Part shown: positions 44,955 to 53,948 of the stretch, piece by piece | Layout of the letters: every line of letters begins with the position of its first letter | Numbering within the stretch: position 1 is the first letter of the stretch | DNA from: Enterobacter cloacae subsp. cloacae ATCC 13047 | GTDB taxonomy: Bacteria; Pseudomonadota; Gammaproteobacteria; Enterobacterales; Enterobacteriaceae | Reading direction: 5' to 3' | Assembly (NCBI RefSeq): GCF_000025565.1 | Contig: NC_014121.1 | Coordinates: forward strand, 2,232,001-2,296,000 | Length of the DNA: 64,000 nt | The notes under the pieces: model-generated | What the model saw: the letters and a program-made list of their open reading frames with translations, nothing else | What the model was told of the DNA's origin: nothing | Database searches by the model: none | Made by a program: the position numbers and the translations under genes

Positions 44955-46373
44955 TCAGGCGTTTTTCAGCATCCACTCGATTTCAGTTTCGGTAATCAGG
45001 CGTTCGAACTGCAGTAACTCATCATTTTTGCAGGCGTGATAGACGTGGCAGAAACGTTCGCCCAGTCGCTCGCGAAGGTGATCGTTTTGCATAAACTCCC
45101 ACAGCGCATCGCTCTGACGAATCGGGAACGGCAATCCGTCCTGCTCCAGACCATTGCCTTCAACTTCTTCCTGCAGGGGTAAATCGTTATCCAGCCCGTG
45201 TAAAATGCCGGCAAAAATCGCCGCCATCACCAGATACGGATTCGCGTCTGCTCCCGCCACCCGGTATTCGACCCGATGGTTATGGCGATCGCCGCAGGGG
45301 ATACGCAGGGCAACCGTGCGATTATTGTGTCCCCATGACGCCTGCGTCGGCACGTACATTCCCGGCTGGAAACGGCGGTAGGAGTTGACGTTCGGCGCCA
45401 GCAGCGCCATGGACGCTGGCATCAGATCGATCATCCCGGCCAGCGCGCGTTTCAGCAGCGCGGAATCCTCACCGCTGGCGTCTGCGAACACGTTTTCGCC
45501 TCTGTTGTTTTGCATGCTGATGTGGATATGCATCCCGCTGCCCGCATGTTCTTCATACGGCTTTGCCATAAACGTGGCGTGCATCTTGTGTTTTTCCGCC
45601 ATCTGCCTGACGAGACGTTTTAACGCCAGCGCATCATCGCAGGCATCCAGCACGTTTTCCGTATGGTGCAGGTTAATCTCAAACTGGCCCGGGGAGGCTT
45701 CAGCCACTGCCCCGTCGGCGGGGATCAACTGCAGCTGCGCCAGTTCGTCAATGTCATTCAGCACGTCAGCAAAGTGGTTGAGATTATCAACCGAGTAGAC
45801 CTGACTCTGCGTGTTACGCACGTCGGTGCCCGGCGCGCAGGGTGGTTGCAGATAGCCGTCGGCATCGCGTTTACGGTCAAGTAAATAGAACTCCAGCTCT
45901 ACCGCTACCACGGGGAACAGACCGCGCTGGCGCAGCTGCTGCCAGAGTCGGTTGAGTACGTTCCGCGGCTCAACGTCAAAGGGAGCGCCATCTTCATCGA
46001 CCATGGTGAGCTGCACCTGACCAATGTACTCCGGGTCGGCGGCGGAGGGTGTCAGGGTGCCCGGCACCGGCACACAGATACAGTCCGGCTCGCCCAACTC
46101 CTGCCCCAGCCCTGCCTCTTCCACAACGTTACCCAGAATGTCCATGGCGAAAACCGATGCCGGGAAATAGCAGCCTTTTTCAAGTTTGCTCAGTCCGGCA
46201 ACCGGGATGCGTTTGCCGCGAAAACAGCCGTTCAGGTCGGTCAGGAGGACATCAATAAACTGGGTGTCAGGATACTTTTCTAAATAGCGCTTCACTTCCT
46301 GCGTAAAGGCGCTGCCCCGCCTCTCATCCGTGTGCTGCACAAAGTTCTCAACTTCTACGATATTGGTTTCCAT
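44955..46373 (-). CDS. puuA: PuuA, gamma-glutamylputrescine synthetase
   Basis: This glutamine-synthetase-fold enzyme of 472 aa has the same length as E. coli PuuA. The glutamate/metal segments (EVELEFYLLDRKRDADG-type, here VAVELEFYLL) and the ATP site HNHRVEYRVAGADANPYL are visible. It joins putrescine to glutamate using ATP, the first step of the Puu pathway. It is divergent from puuD; the shared promoter holds PuuR boxes. Confidence 0.95.
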   Translation of the reverse strand: METNIVEVENFVQHTDERRGSAFTQEVKRYLEKYPDTQFIDVLLTDLNGCFRGKRIPVAGLSKLEKGCYFPASVFAMDILGNVVEEAGLGQELGEPDCICVPVPGTLTPSAADPEYIGQVQLTMVDEDGAPFDVEPRNVLNRLWQQLRQRGLFPVVAVELEFYLLDRKRDADGYLQPPCAPGTDVRNTQSQVYSVDNLNHFADVLNDIDELAQLQLIPADGAVAEASPGQFEINLHHTENVLDACDDALALKRLVRQMAEKHKMHATFMAKPYEEHAGSGMHIHISMQNNRGENVFADASGEDSALLKRALAGMIDLMPASMALLAPNVNSYRRFQPGMYVPTQASWGHNNRTVALRIPCGDRHNHRVEYRVAGADANPYLVMAAIFAGILHGLDNDLPLQEEVEGNGLEQDGLPFPIRQSDALWEFMQNDHLRERLGERFCHVYHACKNDELLQFERLITETEIEWMLKNA

Positions 46374-46418
46374 GATTTACCACCGTTTTTGGGATTTGCG
46401 TTCGCTGCTCTGGACTGT

Positions 46419-46433
46419 CAAATATAATGTCCA
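46419..46433 (+). promoter_or_regulatory. Candidate PuuR box in the puuA-puuD promoter
   Basis: CAAATATAATGTCCA agrees with the reported PuuR recognition sequence AAAATATAATGAACA at 12 of 15 positions. It lies 46 nt upstream of the puuA start codon. A weaker relative, GAAAATATTGAACG, lies near 46516-46529. Confidence 0.6.
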
Positions 46434-46587
46434 CACTATCGAATCTGTATGCAAACAAATTGTTTGTCAAATGTTAAATTAAGTTTGCAAAAGGCAGATC
46501 TCGTTGCTAGATTGAGAAAATATTGAACGAAAAGGCCGTTTCACAGGCGAGAATGGCCTAAATTTAGTCCACTTTGTGAGGGCGATC

Positions 46588-47353
46588 ATGGAAAATATAA
46601 TGAACAAGCCAGTTATTGGCGTGGTGATGTGCAGAAACAGGCTTAAGGGTCACGAGACCCAGACCCTGCAAGAAAAGTACCTGAATGCCATTATTAACGC
46701 GGGGGGCTTACCTGTTGCCTTACCGCATGCGCTGGCAGAGCCAGAGCTTATTACCGCTCTGCTGCCAACCCTGGACGGAATTTACCTGCCGGGCAGCCCA
46801 AGTAACGTGCAGCCGCACCTTTATGGTGAAAACGGCGATGAGCCTGACGCCGATCCCGGGCGAGATCTTCTGAGTATGGCGCTGATTGCTGCCGCGCTCG
46901 AAAGGCGCATCCCCATTTTCGCCATCTGCCGGGGGCTGCAGGAAATGGTTGTTGCCACGGGAGGGACGCTGTATCGCCGCCTGTTCGAGCAGAACGACCT
47001 GCTTGAGCACCGGGAAGATCCTGAACTGCCGGTTGAGCTACAATACGCCCCTTCTCATGAAGTTCAGGTTCAGGAGGGAGGACTGCTGTCTCAATTAATA
47101 CCAGGCTGTAACACATTTTGGGTAAACTCGTTACACGGGGCAAGGTGCACGAACGTTAGGACCACGGCTTCGCGTGGAGGCCCGCTCGACGGACGGGCTC
47201 GTCGAAGCGGTCAGCGTTCATGACCACCCTTTTGCCCTCGGCGTGCAATGGCACCCCGAATGGAACAGCAGCGAGTACGCCCTGTCACGCATGTTGTTTG
47301 AAGGTTTTATCACCGCCTGTCAAAGCCACATTGCCGAGAAGCAACGGCTTTGA
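46588..47353 (+). pseudogene. puuD: puuD, gamma-glutamyl-gamma-aminobutyrate hydrolase, broken by a one-base insertion
   Basis: The reading frame starts MENIMNKPVIGVVMCRNRLKG like E. coli PuuD, and is collinear with it through the class I glutamine amidotransferase motif FAICRGLQEM (Cys nucleophile) up to NSLHG. There a run of four G (47137-47140) replaces the expected three. The frame shifts and stops at 47221-47223 after 211 residues. Read one base on, the sequence resumes as QGARTLGPRLRVEARS, HDHPFALGVQWHPEWN (with the catalytic His and Glu) and a normal end EKQRL at 47353. The span is 766 nt, that is 255 codons plus one base. Loss of the His/Glu pair would abolish activity, unless this is a sequencing error. 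Confidence 0.9.
46592..46606 (+). promoter_or_regulatory. PuuR box overlapping the first codons of puuD
   Basis: AAAATATAATGAACA is an exact match to the reported PuuR recognition sequence and covers codons 2-7 of puuD. A site in this position is also seen in E. coli. PuuR bound here would block transcription toward puuD in the absence of putrescine. Confidence 0.75.
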
Positions 47354-47378
47354 CCACTACCGTAAAGGAAATGCAACT

Positions 47379-47936
47379 ATGAGCGATGACGGACTGGCGC
47401 CAGGGAAACGTCTGTCTGAGATCCGTCAGCAATTGGGTCTCTCGCAGCGGCGTGCCGCCGAACTGTCTGGGTTAACACACAGTGCCATCAGCACCATTGA
47501 GCAGGACAAAGTCAGTCCTGCCATCAGTACGCTGCAAAAGCTGCTGAAAGTTTATGGGCTGTCGCTCTCGGAATTCTTTTCGGAACCGGAAAAACCTGAT
47601 GAACCGCAGGTGGTTATTAATCAGGAAGACCTTATCGAAATAGGCAGTCAGGGGGTTTCGATGAAGCTGGTTCATAACGGAAATCCGAACCGTACGCTGG
47701 CGATGATTTTTGAAACTTACCAGCCAGGAACCACGACCGGAGAGAGGATCAAACACCAGGGTGAGGAGATCGGTACGATACTGGAAGGTGAAATAGTGCT
47801 GACCATTAATGGCCAGCCTTATCACCTGGTTGCGGGGCAAAGCTATGCCATTAATACCGGCATACCGCACAGCTTCAGCAACACCTCGGCAGGCATCTGC
47901 CGCATTATCAGTGCCCACACCCCCACCACGTTCTAA
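47379..47936 (+). CDS. puuR: PuuR, putrescine-responsive repressor
   Basis: This 185-aa protein has an XRE-type helix-turn-helix (residues about 12-67, LSEIRQQLGLSQRRAAELSGLTHSAISTIEQ) and a C-terminal cupin domain (HQGEEIGTILEGEIVLTING). It matches E. coli PuuR in length. It represses puuA and puuD until putrescine binds. AAAGGAAATGCAACT is upstream of the ATG, 25 nt after the puuD end. It is transcribed with puuD, so it takes part in its own control. Confidence 0.95.
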   Translation: MSDDGLAPGKRLSEIRQQLGLSQRRAAELSGLTHSAISTIEQDKVSPAISTLQKLLKVYGLSLSEFFSEPEKPDEPQVVINQEDLIEIGSQGVSMKLVHNGNPNRTLAMIFETYQPGTTTGERIKHQGEEIGTILEGEIVLTINGQPYHLVAGQSYAINTGIPHSFSNTSAGICRIISAHTPTTF

Positions 47937-47946
47937 TTACCACTCA

Positions 47947-47976
47947 GTCCCGGCGTAAGTGCGCTTACGCCGGGAC
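47947..47976. other. Perfect 13-bp hairpin between puuR and puuC
   Basis: GTCCCGGCGTAAG-TGCG-CTTACGCCGGGAC forms a 13-bp stem with a 4-nt loop. No T run follows; the next bases are AAATAAAA. It could act as an mRNA processing or stability element, or as a partial attenuator within the puuDRCBE unit. It might also be a small repeat element. Confidence 0.65.
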
Positions 47977-48093
47977 AAATAAAAACGATCAATGTCGGCA
48001 TTCAACGGGTTAATTCCCGGGATGCCTCACGGCTTCGTATTGCCTGAAACGGCCATGACCTTATTTATCTGATTGCGAAAGAAAGGAGTGAAT

Positions 48094-49587
48094 ATGCATT
48101 TTCAGCACCTGACTTACTGGCAGGATAAAGCAAAAAACAGCGCCATTGAGACCCGGTTATTTATTAACGGTGCCTATTGTGACGCCGCCGATAATGCCAC
48201 GTTTGAAACCGTCAATCCCGCGACACAACAGACGCTGGCGAACGTGGCCCGGGGCAAGCAGGCGGACGTGGACCGTGCAGTTCAGGCGGCGCGTGAGGTA
48301 TTTGAGCGCGGTGACTGGTCGCAGGCGTCTCCGGCGCAGCGCAAGGCCGTGCTCAATAAGCTTGCCGATTTAATGGAACGCCACGGCGAAGAGCTGGCCT
48401 TACTGGAAACACTGGACACCGGTAAACCCATCCGCCACAGCCTGCGCGACGATATTCCCGGCGCGGCTCGTGCCATTCGCTGGTACGCCGAAGCGGCGGA
48501 TAAAGTCTACGGCGAAGTGGCGCCTACGGGGCCGGGCGAACTGGCGATGATCGTGCGCGAGCCGATCGGGGTGGTTGCGGCCATCGTTCCCTGGAACTTC
48601 CCGCTGCTGCTGGCCTGCTGGAAGCTGGGCCCGGCACTGGTCGCGGGCAACAGCGTGGTATTGAAACCGTCGGAGAAATCGCCACTCACCGCCCTGCGGC
48701 TGGCCGGGCTGGCGAAAGAGGCGGGCCTGCCGGACGGCGTGCTGAATGTGATAAGCGGTTACGGCCACGAAGCGGGCCAGGCGCTGGCACTGCATCCAGA
48801 AGTCGAGGTGCTGACCTTTACCGGCTCTACCCGTACCGGCAAGCAGCTGTTGAAGGACGCGGGAGAAAGCAACATGAAGCGCGTCTGGCTGGAGGCGGGC
48901 GGCAAGAGCGCCAACATTATCTTTGCCGACTGTCCGGACCTGGACAAAGCCGTGAGCGCAACCGCCGCCGGGATTTTTTATAACCAGGGGCAAGTCTGTA
49001 TCGCCGGTACCCGCCTGCTGCTCGAAGACAGCATCGCCGACGACTTTCTGGCAAAGCTAAAAGCGCAGGCCCGTCACTGGCAGCCGGGCGATCCGCTCAA
49101 CCCTGACAGCACGATGGGCATGCTCATCGACGCTGCACATGCCTATACCGTCCACACGTTTATTCGCGAGGGAACCCGAAAAGGGACGCTGCTGCTGGAC
49201 GGGCGGGAACAAGCATGGCCTTGTGCAGTCGGTCCCACCATTTTTGTCGACATCGATCCTGCCTCCCCGCTGTGTCGGGAAGAGATTTTCGGGCCGGTGC
49301 TGGTCGTCACCCGTTTTAAAACCGAAGAAGAAGCCTTAACGCTGGCCAACGACAGTGAATATGGGCTTGGCGCGGCGGTATGGACCCGCGATCTTTCCCG
49401 CGCGCACCGCATGAGCCGCCGTCTGAAAGCAGGCTCGGTCTTCGTCAATAACTATAACGACGGCGATATGACCGTACCCTTTGGCGGCTATAAGCAGAGC
49501 GGCAACGGTCGCGATAAGTCCCTGCACGCGCTGGAAAAATTTACCGAACTGAAAACCATCTGGATTGCCCTGGAGTCTCAATCATGA
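48094..49587 (+). CDS. puuC: PuuC, gamma-glutamyl-gamma-aminobutyraldehyde dehydrogenase
   Basis: The 497-aa aldehyde dehydrogenase starts MHFQHLTYWQDKAKN as in E. coli; GAAAGGAG precedes this ATG, and an extension of seven codons upstream is unlikely. The Glu motif WLEAGGKSAN and catalytic Cys motif GQVCIAGTR are intact. It oxidises gamma-glutamyl-gamma-aminobutyraldehyde to gamma-glutamyl-GABA with NAD(P)+. It is coupled to puuB by an ATGA overlap. Confidence 0.95.
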   Translation: MHFQHLTYWQDKAKNSAIETRLFINGAYCDAADNATFETVNPATQQTLANVARGKQADVDRAVQAAREVFERGDWSQASPAQRKAVLNKLADLMERHGEELALLETLDTGKPIRHSLRDDIPGAARAIRWYAEAADKVYGEVAPTGPGELAMIVREPIGVVAAIVPWNFPLLLACWKLGPALVAGNSVVLKPSEKSPLTALRLAGLAKEAGLPDGVLNVISGYGHEAGQALALHPEVEVLTFTGSTRTGKQLLKDAGESNMKRVWLEAGGKSANIIFADCPDLDKAVSATAAGIFYNQGQVCIAGTRLLLEDSIADDFLAKLKAQARHWQPGDPLNPDSTMGMLIDAAHAYTVHTFIREGTRKGTLLLDGREQAWPCAVGPTIFVDIDPASPLCREEIFGPVLVVTRFKTEEEALTLANDSEYGLGAAVWTRDLSRAHRMSRRLKAGSVFVNNYNDGDMTVPFGGYKQSGNGRDKSLHALEKFTELKTIWIALESQS

Positions 49588-50864
49588 CCGAACATACCAC
49601 CAGCTACTACGCGGCCAGCGCGAACGCTTACGAACCTTTCCCGACGCTTAACGAGTCGATCAGCTGTGACGTGTGCGTGGTGGGCGGCGGCTATACCGGC
49701 CTCTCCTCCGCGCTGCATCTCGCCGAAATGGGCTACGACGTGGTGCTCCTTGAAGGGGCGCGCATCGGCTTTGGAGCCAGCGGACGCAACGGCGGCCAGC
49801 TGGTTAACTCTTACAGCCGCGATATCGACGTGATTGAGAAAAACTACGGACCCGATGCCGCCAGAGTCCTCGGGAGCATGATGTTTGAAGGCGGGGAGAT
49901 CATCCGGGAGCGTATCCAGCGCTATCAAATCCAGTGCGACTATCGTCCCGGCGGACTGTTTGTGGCGCTAAACCATAAGCAACTTGAGACGCTGGAGGAG
50001 CAAAAAGCCAACTGGGAACGCTACGGCAACACACAGCTGGAGTTGCTGGACGCCAGTGCCATCCGCCGGGAGGTCGACAGCGAACGCTATACCGGCGCGC
50101 TGCTGGACCGCAGCGGGGGGCATATTCACCCACTGAACCTGGCGATCGGCGAAGCGGACGCGATTCGCCTGAACGGCGGGCGGGTGTATGAACAGTCCCC
50201 GGTGACCGCCATTCAGCACACCAGCCCGGCTGTGGTAAGCACACAGCATGGCCAGGTGACGGCCCGCTACGTGATCGTCGCCGGGAATGCCTACCTGGGC
50301 GACAAGATAGAACCGGAACTGGCAAAACGCAGCATGCCTTGCGGCACTCAGGTTGTGACCACCGCCCCGCTGCCGGAAGCGGTCGTCCGCACGCTGATCC
50401 CCAATAACTACTGCGTGGAAGATTGTAACTACCTGCTGGATTACTACCGTCTTACCGCCGACAACCGCCTGCTGTACGGCGGTGGCGTCGTCTATGGCGC
50501 GCGCGATCCGGACGATGTCGAGCGTCTGGTGATGCCAAAGCTGCTGAAAACCTTCCCACAGCTGGCTGGCGTCAAAATCGACTACCGCTGGACGGGCAAC
50601 TTCCTGCTGACCCTGTCGCGCATGCCGCAGTTTGGTCGTCTGGATAAAAACATCTATTACATGCAGGGCTACAGCGGCCACGGCGTCACCTGCACCCACC
50701 TGGCCGGACGGCTGATTTCGGAACTGTTGCGCGGTGACGCTGAGCGCTTTGATGCGTTTGCCAACCTTCCGCACTACCCCTTCCCGGGCGGTCGCAGCCT
50801 GCGGATTCCATTCACGGCGATGGGCGCGGCGTATTACAGCCTGCGCGATCGTCTTGGCGTATGA
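49584..50864 (+). CDS. puuB: PuuB, gamma-glutamylputrescine oxidase
   Basis: The 426-aa FAD-dependent oxidase has the N-terminal dinucleotide motif VCVVGGGYTGLSSALHLAEMG and the DAO-family C-terminus with YMQGYSGHGVTCTHLAG. It matches E. coli PuuB. It oxidises gamma-glutamylputrescine to the aldehyde, releasing ammonia and H2O2. It starts inside the end of puuC (ATGA) and is followed by puuE after 25 nt. Confidence 0.95.
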   Translation: MTEHTTSYYAASANAYEPFPTLNESISCDVCVVGGGYTGLSSALHLAEMGYDVVLLEGARIGFGASGRNGGQLVNSYSRDIDVIEKNYGPDAARVLGSMMFEGGEIIRERIQRYQIQCDYRPGGLFVALNHKQLETLEEQKANWERYGNTQLELLDASAIRREVDSERYTGALLDRSGGHIHPLNLAIGEADAIRLNGGRVYEQSPVTAIQHTSPAVVSTQHGQVTARYVIVAGNAYLGDKIEPELAKRSMPCGTQVVTTAPLPEAVVRTLIPNNYCVEDCNYLLDYYRLTADNRLLYGGGVVYGARDPDDVERLVMPKLLKTFPQLAGVKIDYRWTGNFLLTLSRMPQFGRLDKNIYYMQGYSGHGVTCTHLAGRLISELLRGDAERFDAFANLPHYPFPGGRSLRIPFTAMGAAYYSLRDRLGV

Positions 50865-50889
50865 GCGTTTCGACAAAAGGGTATCTGAC

Positions 50890-52161
50890 ATGAGTAACCA
50901 GGAATTTCATCAGCGTAGACTTTCTGCCACCCCGCGCGGCGTAGGCGTAATGTGTGATTTCTTTGCCCGCACGGCGGAGAATGCCACGCTTACCGACGTG
51001 GAAGGCAACGACTATATTGATTTCGCCGCCGGGATCGCGGTACTGAATACCGGCCATCGTCATCCTGAACTGGTGGCCGCAGTGGAAAAACAGCTTCACC
51101 AGTTCACCCACACGGCCTACCAGATTGTGCCGTATGAAAGCTACGTTTCATTAGCCGAAAAACTTAACGAGCTGGCTCCGGTGCAGAGCCCGGCCAAAAC
51201 GGCATTCTTCACAACGGGCGCGGAAGCGGTGGAAAATGCCATTAAAATCGCCCGGGCCCACACCGGCAGACCGGGCGTGATTGCCTTCGGAGGAGGCTTT
51301 CACGGCCGAACCTATATGACCATGGCATTAACCGGCAAGGTCGCGCCTTATAAGCTGGGATTTGGCCCCTTCCCGGGGTCGGTTTATCACGTGCCCTATC
51401 CCTCGGAGCTGCACGGCATCACGACGCAGGATGCCATCACGGCGATAGAACGTCTGTTCAAAGCAGACATTGAGGCGAAACAGGTAGCGGCGATTATTTT
51501 TGAACCCATTCAGGGTGAAGGCGGATTCAACGTCGCCCCGCCAGATCTGGTGGCCGCCATCCGCCGTATCTGTGATGAACACGGGATCGTGATGATTGCC
51601 GACGAAGTACAGAGCGGTTTCGCCCGTACGGGGAAACTGTTTGCCATGGAACACTACGCGGACAAGCCCGACCTGATGACGATGGCGAAAAGCCTGGCAG
51701 GCGGAATGCCGCTGTCCGGCGTGGTGGGTCGCGCCGAAATCATGGACGCGCCGGCGCCCGGCGGTCTGGGGGGGACCTATGCAGGCAACCCGCTGGCGGT
51801 GGCCGCCGCGCACGCGGTGCTGAATATTATCGACAACGAGTCACTGTGCGCCCGCGCCCGGCATCTGGGCGATCGACTGAAAGCCACCCTGGAAGAGATT
51901 CAGGGCACCTTCCCTGCGCTCGTGGCGATAAGGGGAAGAGGATCGATGATTGCGGCGGAGTTTTTTGATCCCGAGAGCCGTGCACCCTCGGCCGCCATCG
52001 CGCAGGCGATCCAGCAAAAGGCACTCGCCCAGGGCCTGCTGTTATTGATCTGCGGCCAGTACGGCAACGTGATCCGCTTCCTTTATCCGCTGACCATTCC
52101 GGATGCCCAGTTCACCCAGGCGCTGGCGATCTTGCAACAGGTTATGCGTGATAAGACCTAA
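50890..52161 (+). CDS. puuE: PuuE, 4-aminobutyrate aminotransferase
   Basis: The 423-aa class III aminotransferase starts MSNQEFHQRRLSATPRGVGV; the longer frame upstream overlaps puuB and was not used. The PLP lysine lies in MAKSLAGGMPL and the preceding Asp in IADEVQSGFARTG. It converts GABA and 2-oxoglutarate to succinate semialdehyde and glutamate, the last step shown here. A strong terminator follows 12 nt after the stop. Confidence 0.95.
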   Translation: MSNQEFHQRRLSATPRGVGVMCDFFARTAENATLTDVEGNDYIDFAAGIAVLNTGHRHPELVAAVEKQLHQFTHTAYQIVPYESYVSLAEKLNELAPVQSPAKTAFFTTGAEAVENAIKIARAHTGRPGVIAFGGGFHGRTYMTMALTGKVAPYKLGFGPFPGSVYHVPYPSELHGITTQDAITAIERLFKADIEAKQVAAIIFEPIQGEGGFNVAPPDLVAAIRRICDEHGIVMIADEVQSGFARTGKLFAMEHYADKPDLMTMAKSLAGGMPLSGVVGRAEIMDAPAPGGLGGTYAGNPLAVAAAHAVLNIIDNESLCARARHLGDRLKATLEEIQGTFPALVAIRGRGSMIAAEFFDPESRAPSAAIAQAIQQKALAQGLLLLICGQYGNVIRFLYPLTIPDAQFTQALAILQQVMRDKT

Positions 52162-52172
52162 GTAACCACCGA

Positions 52173-52203
52173 AAACCGTCTCCCGGCATTCCGGAGACGG
52201 TTT
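52173..52203. terminator. Terminator after puuE
   Basis: AAACCGTCTCC pairs with GGAGACGGTTT (11 bp, further closed by an inner CGG/CCG). It has a TTT tail on the plus strand and TTTT on the minus strand. It ends the puu operon and would also end the short minus-strand peptide transcript described at 52221. Confidence 0.8.
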
Positions 52204-52220
52204 CAACGGAGGAGATCGGC

Positions 52221-52268
52221 TTAGATTTCCTCCGTGTGGGAAATGCTGGGGAATTTGGTCTGTTTCAT
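52221..52268 (-). CDS. Possible 15-aa peptide gene
   Basis: The minus strand has ATG followed by 14 codons and TAA (MKQTKFPSISHTEEI). A strong Shine-Dalgarno AGGGAG lies six bases upstream, and a perfect terminator hairpin begins 18 nt downstream. It is too short for ordinary gene finding. The layout suggests a short peptide or leader; I know of no homologue. It could also be chance. Confidence 0.4.
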   Translation of the reverse strand: MKQTKFPSISHTEEI

Positions 52269-52311
52269 TGTATGCTCCCTGAAACACATCCCTGGCAAGA
52301 GGAAATAAGAA

Positions 52312-53799
52312 TTGCAAAAAACATCCGTCTATCAGTCACTTGTGAAAACCTTCCAGCGTCTCTCCCGCTTCTCGCATCTCTCCTCCATCGCCAGTTGGGA
52401 CATGTTCACCATGATGCCGCCCGGTGGCAGCGCCGCGCGCGGTGAAGCGCTGGCGGAGATGAGCGTCCTGCAACATCAGATCCTGACCGACAAAAAAGTG
52501 GGTGAATGGCTGGCTGCAGCGGCAGGTGAAGATTTGAATGACGTCGAACAGGCCAACCTGCGTGAAATGACGCGTCAATATCAGCAGGCCTCGCTGCTGC
52601 CGGAATCGCTGGTGGAAGCCAAATCGCTGGCGGGCAGCAAATGTGAGCACGCCTGGCGTACCCAGCGTCCGGCCAATGACTGGCAAGGCTTTTCCGCCAA
52701 TCTGAAAGAGGTGGTAAAACTCAGCCGTGAAGAGGCGCGTCTGCGCGCGGAGGCAAAAGGTTGCTCACCTTACGATGCGCTGCTGGATATTTTTGAGCCA
52801 GACATGACCAGCGCGCGTCTGGACGTGCTCTTTGCCGACATGAAGTCGTGGCTGCCGGATCTGCTGGCAAACGTGGTCGACAAGCAGGCCAGGCAGACAT
52901 TCGTTCCGCCTCAGGGCCCCTTCCCGACGGCAACGCAGCGTGAGCTGGGGCTGGAAGCCATGAAGATGCTCGGCTTCGATTTCAACGGCGGTCGTCTGGA
53001 CGTGAGCGCGCACCCGTTCTGCGGCGGCGTGCCGGAAGATGTGCGCATTACCACGCGGTATGACGAAGATGAACTCCTCAGCGCCCTGTTTGGCGTGATC
53101 CACGAAACCGGACACGCGCGCTACGAACAGAACCTGCCGCGCGCGTGGGCCGGTCAGCCCGTTGCCCTGGCGCGTTCAACGGCAATCCACGAATCCCAGA
53201 GTCTGTTCTTTGAGATGCAGCTTGGCCGCAGCGAGGCGTTCCTGAAACATCTCCTCCCTGCCGTTCATGCCCGTTTTGGCAGCCAGGCGGCGTTTAGCGA
53301 AGAGAACTTTATCGCCTGGAACCAGCGCGTGAAGCCGGGCTATATCCGCGTCGATGCTGACGAGGTGAGCTACCCGACACACGTGGTGCTGCGCTATGAG
53401 ATTGAGCGGGCGCTGATCAATGGCGATATCGAGGTGGAGGACATCCCGGCCCTGTGGGATGAGAAAATGCAGGCGTGGCTCGGGTTATCCACCAAAGACA
53501 ACTACCGCAACGGCTGTATGCAGGATATCCACTGGACCGACGGCGGATTCGGTTACTTCCCGTCTTATACGCTGGGGGCGATGTACGCCGCGCAACTGTT
53601 CCATGCCGCGAAAACGGCGCTGCCAGGTCTGCAGGCCTCTATCGCTGAAGGGGATCTGTCGGCCCTGTTTGACTGGCTGCGCCAGAACGTCTGGCAACAC
53701 GGCAGCCGGTTTACCACATCACAGCTGATCACCCAGGCGACGGGAGAAGATCTGAATATCCGCTACTTCCGTGAACACCTGACCTCGCGTTACCTGTAA
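52312..53799 (+). CDS. M32-family metallocarboxypeptidase (Taq carboxypeptidase family)
   Basis: This 495-aa protein starts at TTG (MQKTSVYQSLVKTFQRL) with AGAGG nine bases upstream. It has the zinc motif HETGH at residues 264-268 within FGVIHETGHARYEQ and the M32 signature HESQSLFFEMQLGRS. M32 enzymes are cytoplasmic, mostly homodimeric, metal-dependent carboxypeptidases that trim C-terminal residues from peptides. It stands alone between the puu operon and asr, and is not present at this place in E. coli K-12 as I recall it. Confidence 0.92.
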   Translation: MQKTSVYQSLVKTFQRLSRFSHLSSIASWDMFTMMPPGGSAARGEALAEMSVLQHQILTDKKVGEWLAAAAGEDLNDVEQANLREMTRQYQQASLLPESLVEAKSLAGSKCEHAWRTQRPANDWQGFSANLKEVVKLSREEARLRAEAKGCSPYDALLDIFEPDMTSARLDVLFADMKSWLPDLLANVVDKQARQTFVPPQGPFPTATQRELGLEAMKMLGFDFNGGRLDVSAHPFCGGVPEDVRITTRYDEDELLSALFGVIHETGHARYEQNLPRAWAGQPVALARSTAIHESQSLFFEMQLGRSEAFLKHLLPAVHARFGSQAAFSEENFIAWNQRVKPGYIRVDADEVSYPTHVVLRYEIERALINGDIEVEDIPALWDEKMQAWLGLSTKDNYRNGCMQDIHWTDGGFGYFPSYTLGAMYAAQLFHAAKTALPGLQASIAEGDLSALFDWLRQNVWQHGSRFTTSQLITQATGEDLNIRYFREHLTSRYL

Positions 53800-53830
53800 T
53801 GACCCACGCCGGGGAAAGCCCCCGGCGTTG

Positions 53831-53844
53831 TACAAACTGTTACA
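53831..53844 (+). promoter_or_regulatory. RstA-like box upstream of asr
   Basis: TACAAACTGTTACA agrees with the reported RstA box TACATNTNGTTACA at all but two fixed positions, about 105 nt before asr. E. coli asr is activated by RstA at low pH. Confidence 0.55.
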
Positions 53845-53948
53845 CGCCGATACCAATCACTCACGGAAACCCCGAATTTACAGGGATATAGTTATTTCAA
53901 CGGCCCCGCAGTGGGGTTAAATGAAAAACCAAATTCGAGGGTATGAAC

